Source: Vitrella brassicaformis (taxonomy: Eukaryota > Sar > Vitrellaceae). Taken from it: a stretch of DNA of 64,000 nt. Of the stretch, positions 1-10,896 are shown in pieces (position 1 is the first letter of the stretch; each line of letters begins with the position of its first letter). The translations under genes were made by a program, and so were the position numbers. Under the pieces are notes generated by a model. The model searched no databases. It was not told where the DNA came from and saw nothing but the letters and a program-made list of their open reading frames with translations. Location of the stretch: positions 1 to 64,000 of the forward strand of contig CDMY01000318.1 in the NCBI GenBank assembly GCA_001179505.1. The letters run 5' to 3'.

Positions 1-120
1 AGAACTGCGCAAGCAGAGGCAGCGAGGGGCGAGAGGAAGAACAGCAAAGAAAAGCCAGGCAGCATCGCAGAGCGTTGGGCAACGGTCACACAAAACAACG
101 CACACAAAGCTCGCCAACTC

Positions 121-330
121 AACACAGTTTTCCACTGCAGATCACCAGTTTTCCAGTGCAGGTGGCCAGTTTTCCACTCAGGGCCTCAGTTTTCCACGTG
201 GGAGTGCCAGTTTTTCAAGCAGGTGGTCAGTTTTCCACTGCAGATCACCAGTTTTCCGGGCCCCTGGCTCAGTTTTCCGCATGGGGCCCCGGTTTTCCGC
301 ACAGAACACAGTTTCCCACCCCCCTCGGTC
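121..330. repeat. Degenerate CAGTTTTCC minisatellite upstream of kinase gene
   Basis: About ten imperfect copies of a unit built around CAGTTTTCC are spaced roughly 16-27 bp apart (first near 124, last near 311). Spacers such as ACTGCAGATCAC recur twice. The array lies about 300 bp upstream of the kinase start codon and reads open in one frame, but that frame stops at 599 before the kinase ATG, so I treat it as non-coding. Confidence 0.7.
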
Positions 331-643
331 AGTCTTCTGGCAATGTACCGCTTGTAGTGCTTGTCCTTTTTGTCTTTTTTCTCGCCGTCTCGTTCTCGAC
401 GGGCGAGCTTAGAGTGCGAGCTGCTTCTCGATCCTTGAAACGAGCGCAACAACATTACGTGACCTCGGCTGCCAGGTCCAGTAGCTGTCACAGTGATAGA
501 GTCACAGCCATTTGCAATGCCAGCGACGAGTGCCCCCATCGCCGAGACGTGAGACTGGGGCGAGACTGGACCGAGCCCGCACTTGATTTTCGTTTCTGAC
601 CGTGCTATTCCCCCCTCCCGCCTCTGTTCCACCCCCAAACAAG

Positions 644-3430
644 ATGACCACATCGGCCGATGAGCCTCGGGACGGCCACGCCTTCGTGTCGGGCGAGTTC
701 GCCTTCGTCTGGAACAACCCTCTCGGCAAGGGTGGCTTCGCCCAGGTGTTCTGGGTTCTGCACAAGGCCGCCGAGTACGCCAATCGGGCTGTCAAGGTCT
801 GCTCAGCACCGAAGGGCGAGGACCAGCCGCACGACGAGGAGGAAGACGGAGCACCGGCCGAGGGAAAGTGTAACGAAATCGCATTCTTCGAGCTCATGGT
901 GCAGCGGGCGAAGGCCATCGCCACGGCAGCTGGGCATCCGGGCATCCGGAAGGCGACTTTCCCTCCTTCTGGCACCCGAATATGGTGCAATACTACGGCC
1001 ATCGCATGCCAGCCGACCCAGCCGCAATGAGCTTTGGAGATATGTACATGATCTTGGAGTTCCTCAGGAAGCCGTACGAGACGTTGGGTGCCTTCATGGG
1101 TGAAGGGTCATCCCTCCTCACTCTCACCCTCACCAACCTGCAGCTCAAGGCGGCGACATACCAGCTGCTCAAGGCTCTGCTCGCCCTTCATGAGCAGGCG
1201 GCCGCCCATCGTGATCTCCAGCCAAGGAATATCATGATGGACGCCAAAAGAGTGGCGACAGGGCCAGGTGCGCTGAAGCTCCTCGATTTCGGGCTGGCCA
1301 GTCACCCCCCGCCCTCGGGCAAGGACTGGCGGAAGGAGTTGAAGGAGCTGGTCTTTGGCACTCCGGGTGGGTGAGGAGACCTTGGCAGGCAGGCAGGCAG
1401 GCAGGCAGGCAGGCGCAGCGACGCGATCTGAATCTTGTGTGTCTGTGTGTCTGTGTGTGTGTCTGTGTGTGTGTCTGTGTGTGTGTCTGTGTGTCAGGAT
1501 ATTGGACACCGGAGGCGGTGCTGATTCAAAGGCTGCTCCACATCAATGAGGATGCAGGTAACACACGGCACCACTCTCCCACAACAGGCAGATACACGAA
1601 ATACAGACATGCACTCTGTTCGTTTGTATGTGTGCGTTGTCTTCCGTTAGACCTAAGTGGCCTGCCGCTCATCCACCCCAGTCAGCACGACGTGTTCCAG
1701 GCCGGGGTGCTGCTTTTGGAGCTGCACTTGTGCCGACGGCTGTTCAGGGTGCCCTGCACTTATGTCGAGGGCAACATGAGTGAGGAGGAGGTGTTCAAGT
1801 ACTACACAGAGATATACACTGACTTCCTGGGCTGCCCGGGAGAGGGAGACATGGCCAACATGCCGGCGGTGTGGGCCAGCAATACCGAGAAATTCTCTTT
1901 GGAGCGGACCAAGGAGAAGATACGCGCCGAGGCCCACGGCACCATGGCGGAGGACGCCATTGACCTGTGCGCAAGGTGAGGTGAATTAAAAGCTGCATGG
2001 AAAGGCACTGACTGGTGTGTGTCATTTATTTTGTGGCAACAAATGGCTGTCAGGATGATCAGCTACGCCCCACACCGCCCTTCCATAGCCGAGCTGCTGC
2101 AGCACCCATACATGAAGGACCCGGCCCTTCAGACGCTGAAGGACGCCTACTCCGCTGCCGAGCGCGGACCGTCCCCTCTCTCGCCGTGCCCCGCCGCCCC
2201 TGCTGCGCATCCACAGCTGTCAGACGACATGGACGAGGAGAGTGGCCCGTCGAGGTATCGCAGGGTCAAGAACCCAGGCGACAGGGTATGGAGGCATTGA
2301 GGAAGAAAAGACAAACACAGGACAGCTGTAGGTATATTCCATCTCTGTGTGGTTGTGTTTGTGTCGGTCGATCAGGGTGCCTTGCTGCTTGCGCGGGATC
2401 GGCCGTCCAACCATCCCCCGACTGCTGACAACGATGAGGAGGAAGGGCCGCGACGATATCGCAGAGTCAAGGGGTGGGCGCCACCTGGCCTGATGCCGCC
2501 ACCACCCACTTCGCCCCCACCCATCGCCCCTCCGCTCGGCGTGACGCTGAAGGACGCCTACTCCGCCGCCGAGCGCGGACCGTCTCTTCTCTCGCCGTGC
2601 CCCGCCGCCCCTGCTGCGCATCCACAGCTGTCAGACGACATGGACGAGGAGAGTGGCCCGTCGAGGTATCGCAGGGTCAAGAACCCAGGCGACAGGGTAT
2701 GGAGGCATTGAGGAAGAAAAGACAAACACAGGACAGCTGTAGGTATATTCCATCTCTGTGTTGTTGTGTTTGTGTCGGTCGATCAGGGTGCCTTGCTGCT
2801 TGCGCGGGATCGGCCGTCCAACCATTCCCCGACCGCTGACGACGATGAGGAGGAAGGGCCGCGACGATATCGCAGAGTCAAGGGGTGGGCGCCACCTGGC
2901 CTGATGCCGCCACCACCCACTTCGCCCCCACCCATCGCCCCTCCGCTCGGCGTGAGGGATGACAGACCCAAGCCTGACAAGGCGAGAAGCAAAACCAAGA
3001 GGGCAGGAGCCGAGCTGGTCGAAGAAGAGCGCCCACCAAAGAAGAGCCGCAAATCAGCAGGTGTGCCTCCCTCCATACCAAAGTGATGCACTCCCCTGCA
3101 CTCGCTGTGCTCTTGATTCATTCAGCCGACAATGAGCATGAGAAGGGCGACCACATGGTGGATGCGAAGCAAGAGCAAGAACAAGATCATGATGTCAAGA
3201 TGGAGGATGAGAATGGGGAGGTGAAGCAGGAAGAGCATGACGGGGGTGGTGCTGGCGATCGTATGGAGGTGGAGCCACCGCACCAGCACAAGACAAGGAG
3301 GAGGCGCCGCGACGAGGCGGCCATGCTGAAGTCATCCTTTGGCGGCAGCGGCTACTGGTCCAAAGAGCTCACCAAGGATGACACTGCGGGGCGCGGGTGG
3401 TACCGCCTGCGAAAACGCAAATGCAAATGA
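644..3430 (+). CDS. Divergent Ser/Thr protein kinase-like gene, 7 exons, frame broken in exon 1
   Basis: Exons read as 644-1366, 1498-1557, 1651-1975, 2054-2285, 2376-2696, 2787-3060 and 3126-3430. The protein has a glycine loop (LGKGGFAQV), an RAVKV lysine strand, a catalytic loop HRDLQPRN, DFG, and a P+1 loop spanning the first intron (GTPGYWTPE). The C-lobe ends near HRPSIAELLQHPYM, followed by a low-complexity Pro/acidic/Lys tail. The catalytic-loop lysine (HRDLK in active kinases) is Gln here. An 8-bp tandem duplication at 932-947 shifts the frame between the alpha-C helix region and the HPNMVQYYG strand, so the intact kinase reading needs one copy removed. Exons 4 to 6 carry a 411-bp tandem duplication. 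It may be a real divergent kinase with an assembly or allele error, or a young pseudogene. The fold is clear; the family is unassigned. Confidence 0.75.
932..947 (+). repeat. 8-bp tandem duplication GGGCATCC x2 causing a frameshift
   Basis: GGGCATCC occurs at 932-939 and again at 940-947. Upstream codons of the kinase run into a stop at 1030 in this frame, whereas dropping one unit joins them to the downstream kinase frame that begins with the HPNMVQYYG strand. Confidence 0.85.
1367..1497 (+). repeat. Intron microsatellites (GGCA)n and (TG/TCTG)n
   Basis: The first kinase intron holds about six GGCA units near 1383-1412 and a TGTG/TCTG tract from about 1436 that runs directly into the 3' splice site TCAG at 1494-1497. 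Confidence 0.8.
2132..2953 (+). repeat. 411-bp tandem duplication carrying an exon end, an intron and an exon start
   Basis: The segment starting at 2132 (GACGCTGAAGGACGCCTAC) recurs at 2543 and stays aligned to about 2953. The period of 411 bp equals 137 codons, and the unit includes a whole intron (2286-2375, copy 2697-2786). The copies differ by only a handful of substitutions; the duplicated introns differ by about one base. Both exon copies keep frame and both encode a GPSRYRRVK/GPRRYRRVK pair. Confidence 0.9.
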
Positions 3431-5430
3431 TACAGCGTGACGCTGCAGTGCGGAGGGGGTGCGGTGCATGCGTGTGTGTGCGTGTGTGTGCGTGTTTGTC
3501 TGTGTGTATCGTGATGCCAGTGTTCTTGTGAGGCGGGCTGTGTATGGATGGATGGATCGGCTGGCTGCTTGTACGGTGGGCTGTGTTGCTGGATGTACAC
3601 ATCGACCGCTTTCTCTGGCCATCGTGATGCGTCTCCGTTTGGCTGGCTGTGCAGTGCATTGTGCAATTCACCCGCACACCACACCACACCACACCACCTC
3701 TGCCAGCACTAGCTAGTTGCCCCATTGCCGCTCTGTCTGACCTTTGGCCGCTCTTTGACTGAGCTTGAGGATGTAGAGGGGCAGTGATGGGATAACTAGT
3801 GGGTGCTGGGAGGGGGAGGGATGGTGTGTGTGGCCTGGGTGGGATGTGTGTGAGTGGACGGACAGACTAACCGACAAGACAAACAGACAGAGAGGTGTAC
3901 ACTAGCTAGTTATGCAAGACCAACAACAGAGACACATAAGAGACACTCGTGAGTGACGCGACTTCGATGAAGGACCACTTCCAAGGTGAGGTTGCGCCTG
4001 GCTGGTGCACTGCTGCGTGAGAGCTGCCGGTTGGAGTCGGCTGGGGGGTGGGAGATTGCGAATCAAAGTTGAGGGCATTACAAACACGAAACAGACGAGT
4101 CACCGCCGTCTCACATCCATCCATCCATGCCCACACACACACACACACACACACACGCAGAGAGATAGCAAGAAACGTGTGAGCGTCTTTCTTTGAAGCA
4201 AGTTGCCGAGACGTGGGATATCACAGACTGACAGATCAACTGTGGCATTGCCCGCCAGAGCATCACATCAGGCCGGCCATCGATCATGCGGGCACCCCTT
4301 GAAACACAAACACACCCATTTCGTTCTGAAAGGGACAGGCATCCCATTTCGGAATGAGGGCCCGTCTCGCGTGGGACCCGTCTCAGACAATGCTTCCAAT
4401 TGTGATCGTGTGTTGTGTGTGGCCAGGAGACTCACACACACAGTCCCTATGTTGAGTGAGACTTATGAAGAGTGAGGGCGAATGCCGCTAGAATCTGATT
4501 GAGCGAAGTGTTTCTTTGTCACACACTGTCAGAGTGGCTCGTTACATGCCTTAGTTACACAGATACATAAATGGCACAAGTCGACGTCACATATGTATGT
4601 TCGATCATATACAAGCAGCTGTCACGCAACGAGTGGACGCATTGCATTGGATGGCTGTCTTTTCCATCCTTCTGTCTGTCTATCCTTCTCTCCTTAGTGA
4701 CTGCATGGCTAGTGCGAGCAGAGAGGTCGGCACAGACAGACAGACAGACAGACAGCACACGCTATCCATGTACGTGTCTCCATTTCTTCGTCAGCTACAC
4801 ATGTGCAAGAGAGCATTCACTGTCGCTGTACTGTACGCCACAAAGCCCATGACACGATAAGAGCACGTACGCACCCTCAAAATGTCGTCGTTATGCATAC
4901 AAATGAATAGGCAAACGAGCCAAGGAGTCAACTATATCGGCAATGAAGGAGAGACCATAAAGTGCTACGCATCTATGTGCGCGTCGTATAGAATGGTGAG
5001 AAAAATCAGTATGTCTCCGACATCGCAATCGAGACAAATAGGCTAGACAGACAGACAACCGTGGGCAAATGCACTACGTATACCGTCTACACCGATAAAC
5101 AAGCTGGCCCGCCTACCTGCCTATCGACACAGTAGCACCCAATGAATAGGGATGAAAGAAGAAAGCGCACACATGAGATAAAGAACAACCAGGAAGGACG
5201 GCCATGCACATGACATGCCTGGACGGAAAGAAAATTCGTCCGTGCATGACATTGACATGCATCGCATCGCATCACATAGGCAGACATGAATGCGAATATT
5301 GACCATGCTGCCAGCCTGGGCTACCCACACTCTCAACAAACTTCTCCCCGCAGGGACGATAAGCCACCCATCCCCGCCAGGCCCCGCTCTCATCGATCGA
5401 TGGCGGGCCCCTCGCGTGTCGTCCGCTCCC
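3431..5430. other. Intergenic region, no gene recognised
   Basis: About 2 kb between the kinase gene and a convergent minus-strand gene. It holds TG/CA tracts (near 3470-3510 and 4132-4157), TCTG/GACA tracts (near 4670-4755), a CACAC tract near 3673-3702, and one copy of a dispersed non-coding module (3660-3900). Open frames here are short, repetitive and lack splice partners or protein motifs. Confidence 0.6.
3660..3900 (+). repeat. Dispersed non-coding module, copy 1
   Basis: The stretch from the CACCACACC tract through CTCTGCCAGCACTAGC, GACCTTTGGCCGCTC, TTTGACTGAGCTTGAGGA and the GGACGGACAGACTAACCGAC end recurs at about 58580-58800 in the same orientation and, inverted, at about 43430-43640. 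It has no open frame conserved among copies. Terminal inverted repeats or target-site duplications were not resolved by eye. Confidence 0.75.
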
Positions 5431-6742
5431 TTAGTTGCCAGTCACGTGCACGGGGCAGGTCTTGCTGACCACCTGGCCTCCGTTTCGGAACTTGAACAAC
5501 ACCGGCACGATGGTCTCCTGCAACAAAGCAAATCCACACCACCAAATGACTATGGTCTTCAATGATGTCGTTTCCTTTCTCTCTTTGTCACCTGCTTCTG
5601 GGCCTGTCCCACATGGTCGCGCACCAGCTTGACGGTCTGCGAGTTGAGGTCGTCCTTGATGGCCACGCCCTTGTTCCCTCCCTTGGGGCCGTGCAGCATC
5701 GCAAAGTCAGTCGGGACCCCCACGTACGACGCACGCCAGCCACGCCCACCGCCAGCCACACGCGCGAACTCGCTGCACACATGTGAATGAGGCGAACCAC
5801 GGACTCATCGACCACTTTGCACGCACGCCTTCTGGCTGGGTTTCTTCCTTTCTTCCGCGCCTTACGTGATGAGCTTTGGCGAGCCGCTGCCCAAGTGGCC
5901 GCCGAGGCACTTGACACGTCCAGCGGTCCCCCCAGCGGTCTCAGGAGCGTCGATGTCCTCCGAAGGGGCGTCGATGGGGCCTTCGATGGTGGTGCAGCTG
6001 ACGGTCACCTGGCACGGGCCGACATCCACTCCGCCGACCGTATACGTCACCTCGTAGGTAATATTCTGCACCCACGCAGGAACCGAACCAGACAGCCCGC
6101 CCGCCCATTGCCTTTGACAGCCCGCCCGCCCATTGCCTTGTTTGTAAGTCAATCCATACAGGTAAGTAGGTCCCTACCGTGTCTAGCGGCGCGCCTGCCA
6201 GGCAGACGAGCTGCAGGGACTGGGTGTCGCTCGAGGCCTGGCAGTAGACAAACAATACAGATGTAGACACAACCGCAGGTAGAGACTGTGTTTGAGCCTA
6301 CCGTGAGGTAGACAAACTTGGTAGTGTTCTCAGGCAGGTCACCCAGCACGATTTCAGTCAGTATGGTGGTCACATTTGCCTCGTCGGGAGCAGTCAGGTA
6401 CGTCCTGCGTGCCATGCGATCAAAGGGACAGAAGCACAAGACACATGAGACCGTGCAGTGTGCTGCTTGCAATTGACTCACGGGATGACTTCCTCTGTGG
6501 TGACGTTGCAGTAGTTGGTGGTGATGGTGGGGGGGGCCGTCGTCGGGCACGCGGCCTGCTTCCGTCCTGCCAAAGAGCCATTACACAACACAACAGAACA
6601 CATCCGATATCATTCGTTCAATCTTCCCTCCGAATCATGCTGCCACCGTACCTTCGCCACGTGCAGCCGCCGCACCGGCACCGCAGAGCACAATGGCGAG
6701 AGCGACAATGGTGGAGGCGGGAACAATGCCGAGGCGCATCAT
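5431..6742 (-). CDS. Secreted protein of unknown function, about 7 exons
   Basis: The start is a double ATG at 6742; the first residues form a signal peptide (short charged start, hydrophobic core VALAIVLCGAG, Ala-rich cleavage region). Exon 1 ends at 6652 (donor GTACGG). Later exons carry a Thr-rich stretch with NYCNVTT, a YLTAPDEANVTTILTEIVLG segment, a short SLQLVCLAGAPLDT exon, an exon with YEVTYTVGGVDVG and SCTTIEGP, a Gly-rich exon ending near LVRDHVGQAQ, and a last exon ending CPVHVTGN at the TAA in 5431-5433. Paired cysteines, N-glycosylation sequons and beta-strand-like hydrophobic alternation suggest an extracellular beta-rich protein. I recognise no family. It is divergent from the neighbouring protease-like gene, 288 bp away, which may be co-regulated. 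Confidence 0.7.
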
Positions 6743-6876
6743 TGTCACGACAGAAGGGCGAGGGGAAAGGGGAGGAGCTCGAGAAGAAAGCACAAGAACT
6801 GTGAAGGAGGGAGAAGCAGGAAGAAGGCCTTTTGAGAACGAAGCAAGCCTTTGAAGCTTCTGTCGACCGAAGTCTG

Positions 6877-6929
6877 CCGTTGCCAACGGCTTTGCGGTTG
6901 CAACCGGCTTCAAGCTGCGGTTGCAACCG
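6877..6929. promoter_or_regulatory. Three palindromic Myb-like sites in a divergent promoter
   Basis: CCGTTGCCAACGG (6877-6889) and two perfect palindromes CGGTTGCAACCG (6895-6906 and 6918-6929) sit between the start codons of two divergent secreted-protein genes. Start-to-start spacings are 18 and 23 bp. CCGTTG and CGGTTG resemble the Myb core (C/T)AAC(G/T)G; a role is inferred from family knowledge, not shown. Confidence 0.55.
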
Positions 6930-7030
6930 CCTCTCACCGTTGGAGAACAGCGGAGCGAAGTGGCGCCTCCTCGCTTCGTCCTCTCCCGCAATTGCTCTCC
7001 CGCCTCCCCTCCGTCCCTTTCGCTGCCATC

Positions 7031-8954
7031 ATGATGGGAAGATTGTCGCCTTGTCTCGCTTTGGTGCTCCTCGCCTCCTCAGGTGGACACACACACAACA
7101 ACACGCCACAGCTAGGCGCTGCACACCCACATATGTGCATATGCTTGCTGCCTGTCTGGCTGGATGTCATGTGTCGTGCCAGCCTTGCTGCCCGAGGCCT
7201 CGGCCGCCACTTCTGCGGCCGCCGCTGGCACTGGTAAAGGCCAGCCGCCGCCCAGCGAGTCGAAGCAGCCTGACGTGTCCTCCTTGTGCGACTGCTCGAC
7301 CTTCACCAGCCGCCACCTCCACGACACCTCCGCCCCCAAGAGATCACCCAAGTGGTTCGTCGCTTCTGAGTCGCCCGTGTGTGCGACGAGCCACATGGAT
7401 GAGGTCATCGACGGCATCACCTTCGCCTCGCCCTGCCTCGCGCTGTGCCAGCAGCAGCATATCCGCCACCGGGGCAGCTGTGAGGACATCGACAATGGGG
7501 CCTTCAAGCTGTCGGAGGACTTCTCCTTCGCCAGCCTCGCTGACATCCGCAAGTCCAAGGCCAAAGACCGGCAGCTGACGCCGGCGGTCGTCCATCGCTT
7601 CCGCTCTGACGGCTACGTGTTCGTCGGGCGCATCACCGGGGGGACGGAGCCGCAAGACCTGGCTGACGAGGGTGATGACGAGAAGAACGAGGAGCCGGAG
7701 CCTCGCAAGTATCGGAGCGTGAGGATTGTGCCGGGGGGTGACACCTACGCTCGTTTGCTGGCCAGCACCGACGAGGAGGTGCGCCAGAGGCTCATGGACA
7801 AGGGACTGCACGACGAAGACCAAGGTGGGTCAGCAGGCAGGCAGGCCGCCCGCATCCATATACCTTGATTGCTTGAGGTATTCTCTCTGGTGACTCCCTG
7901 CCTTGTTTGCTTCCCAGGCATCCGTGAGGGCAATGCGTCGCTGCCGACCAACTGGGCGGTGAGGCCCAAGAGCGCCCCCGACAGTGACTTCTCTCAAGGT
8001 GCCAGCAACATGACGACCGACGCTCGAGAGCCGAAGTGTGTGGTGGGCCCCGAAAGCCGCACCATCGGATCGGTGCAGACGGACTATCCCTGGAGCACCT
8101 GGGGCTACTTGGCCATTTCTACGCCGAACGGTCGCAGGCGCTGCACCGGCCTAGTTGCGGGCAGCTTTATTACAGGCATGACCGCCGCCAGCTGCTTCAC
8201 CAACCGCAGGCGGGGTGGCGGCAACGTGGAGGTGGACTGGGTAAGTAATTCAGTCAGTCAGTAAGACAGAGAAGACGGACCACCGACCATCCATCCGAAT
8301 GGAGCGCTGCTTGTCTGGTCTTTGCTTGTCTGCTGGTATGGACGTGCTGATTGATGCAGAGAGCGAGGTTCTGCCCCGGGCAGAGCGGCCGCTTCAGGCG
8401 TCCGTACGGCTGCGTTGTCGTCGTCTTCATTACGATTAACGCCAGATGGCTCAGCAATCGCAGGCGGCGGAGCAGCAACGATTGGGCTGTCATGACCTTC
8501 CAGAATTCCATCGGCTTCAGGACCGGCTATGTGCCGATTGGAAGCGCCTGCACGCGGGGCAGAAGGAGCGAGATCAACGTGTGGATGCTCTCCTACCCGC
8601 AGCTCCCCTTCGGCCGAGACCGCCTCCGAGTCTATTACGAGAATCGAGGTAGGTGGGCAGGCAGGCACACTTGATCATTAATGCGTGCCTTTCTCAATTA
8701 ACTGTGTGCTCGTACCAACAGATGACTTCGACTTCCGATGCCGGCGGAGCGCGAGACACAATTTCGACACGAATACCTTCGGATCATCCGGCTCCGGCAT
8801 GGTCGAGTACCGCAACGGCTACTGGTGGCTGCGGGCGGTGCACAACAAGGAGGTCGTCCGCCGCGGCCGATGCCGATTCAACGAGGCTGCCAAGATGACC
8901 GGCAGAAATTCGGACGAGGTGAAATTCATCATCTCAGAGCAGCAGCCGGAGTGA
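7031..8954 (+). CDS. Secreted V8/trypsin-fold (S1B-like) protease homologue lacking the catalytic His
   Basis: The start ATG at 7031 opens a signal peptide split by the first intron (7082 to about 7186). About 230 residues of charged pro-region follow. The C-terminal third has the PA-clan landmarks in order: a RRCTGLVAGSFITGMTAASC strand where active enzymes have TAAHC, a NDWAVMTF strand (the Asp region), then DTNTFGSSGSGMVEY, matching the GxSGSP nucleophile region of glutamyl endopeptidases, followed by a WWLRAVHN strand. Asp and Ser positions look kept, while the His position reads Ser (codon AGC near 8189). Five introns are inferred; the last exon starts about 8722 and ends at the TGA in 8952-8954. 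It is probably a non-catalytic or altered-mechanism secreted pseudoprotease; the fold assignment rests on motif order only. Confidence 0.65.
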
Positions 8955-10896
8955 TGCATATGAGTGAGTGATGGACGCATATGGGCGGGCGGGCGGGGGG
9001 ACGGGCAGCCGGTGGGCAGCCAGTGTGCGTGTGAGAGGGGCGATGTCCAGATGTCCAGACAGGCCAAGTTTTTCCTTGCTTTTGTCTCGTATATATACTG
9101 AGCCCCCATGCATTGACTGACATCTGTACTTGCCTTCTCTGTCAGCGAGAGACGAGACCCTTTGTGTGTGGCTGGCTGCTGTGCTGTCCTGTGCTGTCGT
9201 GTCTGTGCTGCGGCTGACGGACTGACTGACTGACTGATTGCAGCACACGTGTTTGTCTGTGTGGGGAGCGAAAGGGGGACGAACGATTGTCATCGCACGT
9301 ATATACTTTGGTGAGCGGGGGGCTCTGTCTGCCAGAGAGACACCTCCCTATGTCTGGCTGGCTGTCAATTTTGGTGGTTACGGCCTTAATGCCTTGATGA
9401 GATTGGCGGAAGATGGTCTGCTCACCTCTGCTCTGATCCGATGTTGCCTACACGGATGGAGGCGCTGCATGTTCCCGCTCATGCATGCATGCCTGTGATG
9501 GGATGTAATGCAGTGAGAAATTTTCCCTTCACGGCATATGTCATTCATGCGCGGTGGTTTGGCTTCACGGGTAGGTAGACAGATAGGTCGATAGATCCAT
9601 CGCATATAATGTCTGTCTGTCTGTCTAGCCCATTTGTTGTCGCAGATGCGTTTGTATGTATCGGAGACTTGACATTTCTTCGTAGGTTTGTGCAGCCAGG
9701 TAGGTGGTTAGATTGCGACCCATTCATTTGTTCGCGCACACGCTCGTCCATCGGGGGCCCCACTCGTCGCCTATGTCTTCCTTTGTAGATAGTGTGTTTC
9801 TTCGTCATGCATGCACATAAGCCGCCTGACAGTGTATGTCAATTGCTTACTTGCGTCGTCTCTGTAGATACCGGAGACCTGACATCTTATGTGTGCACGC
9901 ATTCTCTCGTATAGAGACACAGCAGTGTGTGTGCTCTGTCCATATTTGTGTGCGTGAGGATCGGATCAAACAAGGCAAACGAACGAACGCACTGACTGGG
10001 ACGTCTAAGCATCGGAAATTGTCATTGAAGCCACCCACACCCTTCCCACGGTGAATTGAAGCCATCAGACCGCTCAAGTGTCACCTGAGCGTGCATCCAT
10101 CCATCCACCCACCATGAACCGTCCATATAAGCAAGGTAGAGCGCCGACTGTGTGGCCAAGCCAACGGGCTGTGCATCAGAGAAAGCAGTGCAATGCAGGC
10201 AGGCAGCAGGCAGGTAAGCCACGTACACACCGCCGGGCGGGCAGACAGAGATAGGATAAGTGGATGGATGGATGGATGGAACCCAGCACACCCCACACAC
10301 ACTCACACACAGAGACCCTCCGTGCCGTCTCCCTTTTGTGTTTGCGTATCCATTTGCAATGGCAGCCTGTGTTGCCTATGTGTAGTGAGTGGTGTGTGGG
10401 TGTTTCCATGGATAAATGGATGGATGGATGGCTCAGTGCTTTGATGAATTGAGTCGATGCATGGGTATTGCATTGCCGTACGTGTGTTTGGCTGCTGACG
10501 GGCGTGGACGAGCGATGCGACACTTAGCGAGGCAGACCAGACAGACACAATTTTGCAAAAGCGACCGACGGACCGACCAAAACTGTGAAGGAATGATGTA
10601 TATGTATACGTATACGTATATGGATACACGCACCGTTCGTTCGTTCGTTCATCCATGCAGCATGTCCTCGTCCGCTCATTCACACCACCTCAGGTATCCA
10701 GCAGCAGCAACACGCACATCCAACATGAAGATGGGCATGACGATGCCGACATCGCCATGGTCGTCTCCAAGGCCTTTGAAGACAACGACCAAACAGCTCC
10801 TGTCTGCAGCCCATCTACGCAGCTGGCTGTTCTGTCCTGTCCTACTGTACACACACACACACACAGTGTCACATAAAACAGCCGAACAGCCCGCCC
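8955..10896. other. Intergenic region with microsatellites and start of a duplicated segment
   Basis: Nothing gene-like was found from 8955 to about 10290: TG tracts, a GGGC tract near 8984-8998, a GACT tract near 9213-9237, GGTAGGTAGACAG and GTCTGTCT tracts, and TGGA repeats near 10259-10278. From about 10290 the sequence belongs to the duplicated segment also found inverted at 41508-43410. Confidence 0.6.

Noticed and set aside
121-330. CRISPR-like array
   Set aside because: Units are too short and degenerate, spacers recur, and the genome is eukaryotic.
75-599. Open frame over the CAGTTTTCC array as a gene
   Set aside because: Its sequence is driven by the degenerate repeat, it has no known motif, and it ends 44 bp before the kinase start without a sensible splice link.
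1436-1493. TG/TCTG tract translated as a Cys/Val repeat protein
   Set aside because: It is an intron microsatellite ending in a 3' splice site; the same pattern appears in dozens of introns here.
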